A stretch of DNA of 26,656 nt from a virus: positions 1-26,656 of the IMG/VR virus record IMGVR_UViG_3300022745_000130, one strand, 5' to 3'. Positions 21,102 through 26,656 of this stretch are shown in pieces. Positions within the stretch are counted from its first letter, which is position 1, and every line of letters starts with the position of its first letter. The notes beneath the pieces are model-generated. The model made no database searches. It saw nothing but the letters and a program-made list of their open reading frames with translations, and was not told where the DNA came from. Position numbers and translations under genes: made by a program.

Positions 21102-23087
21102 TTATTGCAGCATCATCGCCGCTTGTTCGTCACCCTGAGCGAGATCCTGTCCCGGCTCCTGTCCCGGCGGACGGCCTGGCCCGCCATCGCCCGCGGGAAG
21201 TCCGACCGCCCCCGCCGCGCCCAGCTGCCCGGCGGCGATCGGGTCCTGCGGCACCGGCGACTCGTCGACCGGCGGCTGATCCTGCGCGTCGGGCGGCGGA
21301 GGCGCCGGCAGCGGGGCGGGAGCCCTCGCCGCCAGCACCGCGTACGCGAGGCTCGAGGGCAGATCGAAACGGCGGACGTACAGGTCGTACAGATCGCGGG
21401 CGTTCTGGCGAACGATCGGCGGGGCAGACGGGTTCTCGGAGACGGCGATCAACGCGGTCAGCTGCGGGCTCGCCTGGACGAGCTCGGCGCGCTGCTTCTC
21501 GGCCTTCGCCGGGGTGGCGCTTCCGTTGGCGATGGAGATCCGCCACTCGCGCATGAGGTCCGCGTGGCCGATCTCCACCAGCTGGCGGTCGGAGTTGCGG
21601 AACCGGACGCGCATCCCCGACAGCACGTCCTTGTGGTCGATGGTGACGGGCTCCGCGTCGAACTGGCCGTTGCGGTGCTGGAGCGTGAGCGCATCCGCCT
21701 CCTCGCGCTTCGCGTGGTCCTTCGCCCGGCCTTCGAGAACGACGGCGAGCTCGGCGAGGTACGCCTTGCACACCTCCTCGACGGCGCGGTCGAGCACCTC
21801 GCGCATGGTGCCCATCTTGGACTCGACGTAATCGCCGGCCGCCTTCACGCCGGCCGCCGCCACGTACCGCTCGGCCTGTCCCTGGCCACTCGTCGAGGAC
21901 ACGCGGTCGAACTGCTGCTCCAGGTGTTGCGCCATCGACACGAGCTCGGTGGGCATGGGCGGCGGGGTGAGCCAGTGCGCCGCGTCCTCGAGCGGCCCCT
22001 CGCCCTCGATCTTGACGCGCTCCTGGTCGCTGCCGCTGTCGATGCGCGCCTCCGACTCCTCGTCGAGACGCTCGGCCCGGTACAGCAGCTTGCGCGCCGC
22101 GGACTTCTCCGCGCCCTGCGCGAGCCAGGCGTTAAAGAAATTCATGCGCTCCGCGAGCGCGTAGATGCTGCGGCCCTCGCTGATCCCGAACATCGGCTTC
22201 TCGGGAAGCGCGGTCAGCACCAGCGGGATGAACGGAACCGACGGCAATCCGTTCGGCTTGGTCGCCGAGATCGCGGACTCGTACACGAGGTTCAGCGTGC
22301 CGCTGTTGGGCGTGTTGTGGACTACCTCGTAGACCTTGAACTGGTCCTCCTCGTGAAACCAGAGCTCGAGCACGCGAACGTACGAGCAGTCCGCGGAGCG
22401 GCCGTCAGTCCCCATCACCGACTCGCCCGCGCTCGTCAGCTGCGGCCCGTTCATCTGGTCGCCGTACAGCACGTCCGGGATCGCGGTCGGCGTGGTCGGC
22501 GTGAACCCGTACCACCGCTTCGCCTCGTCGATGGTGATGTGCCGGGAGTGTCCGAGGTAGCGCGAGCCGTTCGCCTTGCGCGCGCGCCGGTCCCACACGC
22601 ATTCCCACGGGTAGGCGTACTCGAGCTTGAGCGCGTCGATCGGACGCAGGCGATCGTCGCACACCACGCGGAGCGCGCCGTGCGCGTAGTACAGCCCGCA
22701 GCGCACCGCCACGCGCATGGTCGCGCGGAAGTTAGGGTCGTCGAGCCAGCGGTTGAGCAGCTGCGTGATCGGCTCGGCGTCGGGAATGACGTTGGGATCG
22801 TCCCCGTCGTTCACCACGTCGTCCGGCTGCACCTCCACCTGCGTCTTGGAGTAGAACAGCGTCGCTTCGTAGCTGTCGGCCCACGGTCGCACGCGGTTGA
22901 TCTCGAACTGCGGCGCCTTGTTCGACGTCACGCCCTGGACCACGTTCTTCGTGTTGTTCTGGTTGCGCGGGGACCAGAAGGAATCGCTCATGGAATCGCG
23001 AATCCGGCTCCAGATCGACCGCATCGACATGACCCACTGGTCATGGTCGGCCAAGATGCGCTCGACGTAGCTTTGTTCGATCGTCAT
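21102..23087 (-). CDS. Portal protein
   Basis: 661 residues, ATG at 23087, overlapping the terminase stop as ATGA. The portal is the dodecameric ring at one capsid vertex through which DNA is packaged and ejected. The sequence has a helical N-terminus, INRVRPWADSYEATLFYSK at about 63-81, a wing rich in strands (YPWECVWDRRARKANGSRYL, YVRVLELWFHEEDQFKVYEV), then the clip/stem region GISEGRSIYALAERMNFFNA with the long helix AWLAQGAEKSAARKLLY. A predicted crown follows (YVESKMGTMREVLDRAVEEV). The last 70 residues are Pro/Gly/Gln/Ala-rich and disordered, with an unusual length of low complexity. Size and place directly after terminase large subunit support the call. Confidence 0.93.
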   Translation of the reverse strand: MTIEQSYVERILADHDQWVMSMRSIWSRIRDSMSDSFWSPRNQNNTKNVVQGVTSNKAPQFEINRVRPWADSYEATLFYSKTQVEVQPDDVVNDGDDPNVIPDAEPITQLLNRWLDDPNFRATMRVAVRCGLYYAHGALRVVCDDRLRPIDALKLEYAYPWECVWDRRARKANGSRYLGHSRHITIDEAKRWYGFTPTTPTAIPDVLYGDQMNGPQLTSAGESVMGTDGRSADCSYVRVLELWFHEEDQFKVYEVVHNTPNSGTLNLVYESAISATKPNGLPSVPFIPLVLTALPEKPMFGISEGRSIYALAERMNFFNAWLAQGAEKSAARKLLYRAERLDEESEARIDSGSDQERVKIEGEGPLEDAAHWLTPPPMPTELVSMAQHLEQQFDRVSSTSGQGQAERYVAAAGVKAAGDYVESKMGTMREVLDRAVEEVCKAYLAELAVVLEGRAKDHAKREEADALTLQHRNGQFDAEPVTIDHKDVLSGMRVRFRNSDRQLVEIGHADLMREWRISIANGSATPAKAEKQRAELVQASPQLTALIAVSENPSAPPIVRQNARDLYDLYVRRFDLPSSLAYAVLAARAPAPLPAPPPPDAQDQPPVDESPVPQDPIAAGQLGAAGAVGLPAGDGGPGRPPGQEPGQDLAQGDEQAAMMLQ

Positions 23088-24685
23088 TTGCGCAACCCCA
23101 GCGTGCGAAGCAGGTTTTTCTGGACGTCAACCTCCGACGGAGGCTGCGCGACTGGCCGAGAGTATACCCGGCGGGCCGCCCACAGCGCCAGCGCGTGCGC
23201 GACCGCGTGATCGTCATGGAATCCCGCATCTGCGGCGATGTTCCCGTCCTTTTGCTCGCGGATTCGCGTCATTTCGGCGATCAACAGCGCGTCGTTGAGC
23301 TCGAGCTTGTCCTCCTCGAGCTCCGCACGCGAGAAGTCCATGATCTGCGCCTTCGTCCGGCTGTCCGTGATGAAGTCCTTGCCCTCGTCGGTGTGCCAGA
23401 GGTTCACCTTGAGAGCGTTCAGGCGCTTTTTCACGGCCCGACCATACGTGTTGCCGAGCTCCACCAGCGTCGTGGCGTTGTAGACGTGCAGCCGGGGGGC
23501 CATGATCTCCGCTTGGCGCCTCGGATTGGCGGTCGTCGAGCTCCAGACCGCGCAGACGGCGAGGTCATCGCGCACGATCACGCACACCGACGAGTCGCGG
23601 TCCACGCCGCCGGCCGCATCGAAGCCCGCGAAGTATTTTCGGCCCTTCTCCGGGGCGTGGTAGACGCGCCAGCCCGTCCGCGGCGTCTTGATCGTGAGCT
23701 TCGACAGCGCCGCGTTGAGCTTCTCGGTGTCGAACCACATGCCGCCGGAGACGAGGAACGGCTCCTTCCACGTCGTGGGGAACTCGCGGCGAAACCGCGT
23801 GATCCCGTACCCCTCGACCTTGAGCTTGTACCGACGGAACGCGAGGTTCTCGACGGTCATGCCGGGGTTGTCGGTGAGGAGCTTCTTCTCCTCGTCGTCG
23901 GGGACGAACCCCTCCGCGGACTTCTGGTACTCGCGGAACTTCCACCACGGGTGGAACAGGAAGGCGATCTGCCCTTCCGACTCCATCGCCTCGCACACGC
24001 GGCGGTACCAGATCCCTCGCGGGCCGTCCGCGGTGGACTCCTCGATCACCATGCGCAGCGGATCGACGTCCGCGGTGGGCATCGTCGACAGGATCGACGA
24101 GATCAGATCCCCGTCGACATCGGTGTCCGCGTTCGCGCGCGCGCTCGAACCCGTCGGGTAGAACCCCACCTCCGTGAAGTGAACGGCGCGGAAGGTGTAC
24201 GACCGGCCCTGATCGCGTCCGCCGGCCATGGTGCAGCAGAAGGACGACTCGTGGCCGGCGAACCGGATGCGGATCTCCGCGGCGTTGTCGACGATGATCT
24301 CGGGAGCCAGCGGCCAGGGCAGGCTCTTGAGCATCTGCCGGAGCGCGCGCGTCACGCGACGGATCGCGCGGTGCTCGTGCGTCACGATCAGGACGTCGTA
24401 CGTGGCCCCGGCGGTGAGCACGCGCCACACGAGGAACGCCAGCACGATGGTTGTGATCCCCATCTGCCGGCTCTTGAGCACGCGGAGGTTGCGCCACTTC
24501 TGGAGCACCTCAAGCACGGAGTCCTGCTCCGCGTAGCGGTTGTTCAGCCGGCGGCGCTTGCCGGACTTCTCGGTGATGGAGAGGCGGGAGACGAGCCAGG
24601 TGGGATCGCGCAGGTTCTCGCGGATCGTCGCGAGGGAGGCGCGGATCGACTCGTCATCCCTTGCTGCTTCCTGGCGGCGGTTCAT
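23084..24685 (-). CDS. terL: Terminase large subunit (packaging ATPase-nuclease)
   Basis: 533 residues from ATG at 24685; the frame upstream to 24823 is Ser/Pro/Arg-rich shadow sequence. TerL pumps DNA into the procapsid and cuts concatemers. Motifs: a variant Walker A KSRQMGITT (about 71-79), a Walker B-type AVHFTEVGF (about 170-178, with TE in place of the usual DE), a coupling motif EESTADG (about 218-224), and a nuclease domain with FAGFDAAGGVDRD (about 366-378) and a final acidic DDHAVAHALALW near 500. Order and spacing are typical. The start overlaps the preceding gene by 32 bases with only a weak ribosome site, implying coupling. The packaging strategy (cos, pac or terminal repeat) cannot be told from the sequence. 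Confidence 0.95.
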   Translation of the reverse strand: MNRRQEAARDDESIRASLATIRENLRDPTWLVSRLSITEKSGKRRRLNNRYAEQDSVLEVLQKWRNLRVLKSRQMGITTIVLAFLVWRVLTAGATYDVLIVTHEHRAIRRVTRALRQMLKSLPWPLAPEIIVDNAAEIRIRFAGHESSFCCTMAGGRDQGRSYTFRAVHFTEVGFYPTGSSARANADTDVDGDLISSILSTMPTADVDPLRMVIEESTADGPRGIWYRRVCEAMESEGQIAFLFHPWWKFREYQKSAEGFVPDDEEKKLLTDNPGMTVENLAFRRYKLKVEGYGITRFRREFPTTWKEPFLVSGGMWFDTEKLNAALSKLTIKTPRTGWRVYHAPEKGRKYFAGFDAAGGVDRDSSVCVIVRDDLAVCAVWSSTTANPRRQAEIMAPRLHVYNATTLVELGNTYGRAVKKRLNALKVNLWHTDEGKDFITDSRTKAQIMDFSRAELEEDKLELNDALLIAEMTRIREQKDGNIAADAGFHDDHAVAHALALWAARRVYSRPVAQPPSEVDVQKNLLRTLGLRK

Positions 24686-24959
24686 CCTGGTTGATGAGCC
24701 ACTTTTGGAGCTCGGCAGCGGAGGCGCCGCCGTTCCCCTGCTTGTCGCGGGTGGCGGCGAGGGCACGCCCGGCGCCCTCGACGAGCGAGGCGAGCTGCCC
24801 GACGCTGGCGGACGCCGGGTCAACGACGGCCCGGTGCAGCGCGAAGCGCATTGTGGCCACGGCCAGATCCTCGAACGAGGCGTTCGGGTCCAACACCACC
24901 GCGTTGACCAGCTGGTCCAAGGTCAGCGGGGCGGGTTCCTCGGGAGGCTTCTTCGCCAC
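24654..24959 (-). CDS. Small hypothetical protein directly before terminase
   Basis: 101 residues, GTG at 24959, three bases after the preceding stop, with only a weak GGGCG site. The N-terminus is Lys/Pro-rich (MAKKPPEEPAPLTLDQLVNA), the middle is helical with small hydrophobic residues (EDLAVATMRFALHRAVVDPA, GQLASLVEGAGRALAATRD), and the C-terminus is Pro/Gly-rich. The stop lies inside the terminase gene. Small helical proteins immediately upstream of terL are often terminase small subunits. Here no helix-turn-helix is clear, so I leave it unnamed. Being read in an overlapping frame with terL makes its existence slightly less certain, although composition supports coding. Confidence 0.68.
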   Translation of the reverse strand: MAKKPPEEPAPLTLDQLVNAVVLDPNASFEDLAVATMRFALHRAVVDPASASVGQLASLVEGAGRALAATRDKQGNGGASAAELQKWLINQDEPPPGSSKG

Positions 24960-24962
24960 GCA

Positions 24963-25379
24963 TCACGCCCGGCGCTTCATCGGCAAGACGTTCGACGGCG
25001 CACGCGCGTCACGCATCGCGCGCAGCGCGCGAACCACCGCGAGGGCCTCGCCGATCGCCTTCCGGTGTTCGCTCCGCTTCTTGCCCCGCTCCTCGAGCAC
25101 GACGCGCTCCGCGCGCAGCGCGTCCGCTCGGCTGAGCTCGCGCGCGCGGACGCTCTCGCGCTCGGCGCGGATCGTCCAGTTGTCGGTGGCCACGGACCAG
25201 AGGTTCGCGGCCACGTCGCACGCGCACATCACCTCCACCGACGTGGGGGCCTCCGGGTCCCCGGCGACCATCACGAGCACCTCGCGCACGATCGCGAGAT
25301 ACCGCCCGGTGTCCGCCGACTCCGAGGCGACGAGCACCCGATCGGGCTTGGCCCACTCGATCAGCTGCTCGTCGGTCAT
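24963..25379 (-). CDS. Hypothetical helical/coiled-coil protein, terminase region
   Basis: 138 residues, ATG at 25379 with AGAGGTGAGC upstream as a good ribosome site; the extension to 25436 has none. The N-terminal half (QLIEWAKPDRVLVASESADT, YLAIVREVLVMVAGDPEAPT) looks like mixed helix and strand. From about residue 75 there is one long charged helix (RAERESVRARELSRADALRA, ERGKKRSEHRKAIGEALAVV), likely a coiled coil, ending in a basic tail (LPMKRRA). It is three bases from the next gene. No family is recognised. A small-terminase role is possible given location and a basic coiled coil, but so is a DNA-binding or packaging accessory. A near-identical 15-base repeat covers its ribosome site and the end of the upstream gene. 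Confidence 0.72.
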   Translation of the reverse strand: MTDEQLIEWAKPDRVLVASESADTGRYLAIVREVLVMVAGDPEAPTSVEVMCACDVAANLWSVATDNWTIRAERESVRARELSRADALRAERVVLEERGKKRSEHRKAIGEALAVVRALRAMRDARAPSNVLPMKRRA

Positions 25380-25473
25380 GCTCACCTCTTGACGGACGCC
25401 GAGCGGTGGAAGTCCCAACCCGGCGATTTTTGGCACTTGTGTAGTTTCGTCCGTTGGCGCTCAGCTCTTGACG
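25380..25473 (-). repeat. Gap bounded by a 15-base direct repeat (14/15)
   Basis: GCTCACCTCTTGACG (25380-25394) and GCTCAGCTCTTGACG (25459-25473) differ at one base and enclose 64 bases. On the minus strand both read as a possible ribosome site (AAGAGGTGAGC and AAGAGCTGAGC). The left copy serves the next gene; the right one abuts the previous gene's stop and has no start after it. The spacer is AT-richer than its surroundings near 25425-25450 and has no gene. Confidence 0.75.
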
Positions 25474-26487
25474 CTACAGGCCGAGGTCGGCCTTCGCCTT
25501 CGCCGCCGCCGCGTCCACCAGCGCCTCCGGCGTGAGCACCGGCGGCGTGACTGTGACGGCCTCCTTCTTGGGCCGGCCCGGCTTGCGCTTCGCCGGCGCG
25601 GCCGGCGCCGTGGGCTCGGGACCGAACACGCGATCGATCTGCTCCTCGTCCTCGCGCGTGATGCCCCACAGCCGATGCACCACGTCCTTCGACACCTCGG
25701 CGGCCTCGGCCGCCTCGATGCTGGACACCTTGCCCTTGAGCTTGAGCAGCAGGCGGCGGACGTCGGGGTCCATCGTCTCGAGCCGGCGCGCGGGGTTGCG
25801 CACCTCGGCCATGATCTGCAACGCCTCCTCGCGCTCGCGCTTGAACGCCAGCGGCATGTGGCCCGTTCGAATGTAGTCGGACACCGGGCCGCCCGTGGGA
25901 TTCCAGACCAGCATCGGGTCGATCTCGCAGTCCTTCGCCGCGTCGTACCAGACCACGCAGATCAGGAGCGAACGCTCCTGCTCCTTCTCGCGCTTCGTCC
26001 GCTGCGGCTTGGAGCCCGCGTCCGAGACGTTGCCGCGCTCGAACTCGCGCATCGCGCCCTCGAACTCCGGGTTCGCGACCCGCCGCGAGCGGACACGATC
26101 GTCGATCCGGCGCACGCCGCACAGCACCTCGAAGTGTCCGCCCACCTCGGAGTACGTCGTGGTGCGCCGGTTCGTGAGCGAGATCAGGATCTTCTCGGCG
26201 AACTGGCCCTTGGTGAGCTTCCCGTCGGCGTACAGCCCGCGGTAGTGGAACCGGATCTGCTGCGTCCGCAGGCGCCAATCGGGCTTCTGCGTCACGAGTC
26301 CCGACGCGCGATCGATGCGGCCCGGAAGGCACGCCATCGTCGATTCCCACACGTCGGCCGGTGCCTCCTGGTGTCGGATGCCCTCGAGCACCGCATCCAC
26401 CACCGCGTCCACGTCGGCGGGGCCTTGCAGGATGTCCTGGTTGTTGATCAGGTCGTGAAGCAGCACGCGCTGGTTGTCCCAGGACAT
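25474..26487 (-). CDS. Putative DNA-binding protein with HTH and AT-hook-like tail
   Basis: 337 residues from ATG at 26487 (a GGGG stretch eight bases upstream); a longer frame from GTG at 26652 runs through a region that looks non-coding. The N-terminal half is helical with a Trp/Arg-rich stretch (PDWRLRTQQIRFHYRGLY). The centre is charged. Near residues 250-280 KVSSIEAAEAAEVSKDVVHR resembles a helix-turn-helix. Residues about 300-309 (KRKPGRPKKE) form an AT-hook-like basic motif with the GRP core, within a Pro/Ala-rich tail ending in a Lys/Ala helix. It is the first gene of the visible operon, three genes before terL. Terminase small subunit, DNA-packaging factor or transcription regulator are all possible; I cannot choose. 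Confidence 0.65.
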   Translation of the reverse strand: MSWDNQRVLLHDLINNQDILQGPADVDAVVDAVLEGIRHQEAPADVWESTMACLPGRIDRASGLVTQKPDWRLRTQQIRFHYRGLYADGKLTKGQFAEKILISLTNRRTTTYSEVGGHFEVLCGVRRIDDRVRSRRVANPEFEGAMREFERGNVSDAGSKPQRTKREKEQERSLLICVVWYDAAKDCEIDPMLVWNPTGGPVSDYIRTGHMPLAFKREREEALQIMAEVRNPARRLETMDPDVRRLLLKLKGKVSSIEAAEAAEVSKDVVHRLWGITREDEEQIDRVFGPEPTAPAAPAKRKPGRPKKEAVTVTPPVLTPEALVDAAAAKAKADLGL

Positions 26488-26656
26488 CGAAAGACCCCGC
26501 AATGTCAGAGTGGTGGGGCCGTTCTCGCCGTCTGTTGGGCGGACCCCCAACCACGCACGCGGCCCCACCCCGTTCTTGCACGGCACGCGGGGGAACGCAA
26601 GCCCGCACACCTGATTTTCCCATGCAGTCCTGGAATAGCGCGCGATTTTCACATCC
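26488..26656 (-). promoter_or_regulatory. Leader region upstream of the first visible minus-strand gene
   Basis: No convincing gene in these 169 bases. Nearest the gene is a 10-bp perfect inverted repeat, arms 26512-26521 and 26560-26569 (GGTGGGGCCG / CGGCCCCACC), with a smaller hairpin inside its loop (GTTGGG / CCCAAC). Further upstream the DNA turns AT-rich, and GATTTTC occurs twice (26613-26619 and 26644-26650), 31 bases apart. This fits a promoter or operator followed by a structured leader, but no clear -10/-35 is seen and there is no U-tract for a terminator. Confidence 0.4.

Noticed and set aside
23155-23180. Sequence resembling the loop of the 17469-17503 hairpin (GAGTATACCCGGCGGG)
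   Set aside because: It lies inside the terminase coding frame (Arg-Arg-Val-Tyr-Ser-Arg), has no matching stem, and a short GC-rich match is expected by chance.
25430-25447. Sigma-54-like TTGGCAC on the plus strand
   Set aside because: The downstream -12 element (TTGC) is absent and the orientation points away from every gene there.
25474-26652. Longer form of the HTH/AT-hook protein starting at GTG 26652
   Set aside because: The extra 55 codons cross the inverted repeat and AT-rich leader and have no protein-like pattern; ATG 26487 is followed by a normal helical N-terminus.
1-26656. tRNA genes, integrase, attachment sites or an origin
   Set aside because: I looked for cloverleaf arms with the TTC-loop pattern and for recombinase motifs and saw none that could be supported by eye.

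Overview
The window is the late (structural, packaging and lysis) half of a tailed-phage genome, or of a prophage or phage contig, from a G+C-rich background (about two-thirds G+C by eye, with strong GC preference at third codon positions). Twenty-two phage genes lie head to tail on the minus strand, most joined by 1- to 4-base start/stop overlaps or gaps of about 10 bases. One gene, cut by the left edge, runs on the plus strand towards them. No integrase, RNA polymerase, DNA replication gene or tRNA was seen. The host cannot be named from the sequence beyond 'high-GC bacterium'.

Read in the direction of transcription (right to left): a leader and a putative DNA-binding protein (HTH plus AT-hook-like tail), two small proteins, terminase large subunit, portal, a zinc-ribbon protein, a small acidic-tailed protein, a probable scaffold, the major capsid protein, a small head/decoration-like protein, then a hairpin. 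Next come a head-tail adaptor, a beta-propeller-like tail nozzle, three small beta-rich virion proteins, two Ala/Gln-rich internal-virion-like proteins and a giant protein of about 2200 residues. The block closes with a beta-rich virion protein, a 73-residue protein, a LamG-type adhesin, a small unknown protein, an NlpC/P60 endolysin and a holin-like membrane protein. The order portal - scaffold - capsid - adaptor - nozzle - internal proteins - adhesin - lysis is that of short-tailed (podovirus-like) phages. No tape measure, tail sheath or major tail tube gene was found.

Only six gaps exceed about 50 bases, and most hold a recognisable signal. A 15-base motif (14/15 identical, same orientation) lies upstream of the capsid gene and again upstream of the holin-like gene. 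A perfect 12-bp hairpin separates the capsid block from the tail block. A near-identical 15-base direct repeat brackets the gap downstream of the first gene. A 10-bp inverted repeat and paired AT-rich heptamers lie in the leader at the right edge. This layout parallels T7, which has promoters before capsid and near lysis genes and a partial terminator after capsid. The parallel is an inference.

The least ordinary items are the giant protein with a possible embedded ADP-ribosyltransferase-like segment and no visible peptidoglycan-cutting domain, the shared 15-base element, and the octapeptide-repeat protein at the left edge with its perfect 72-bp higher-order duplication.
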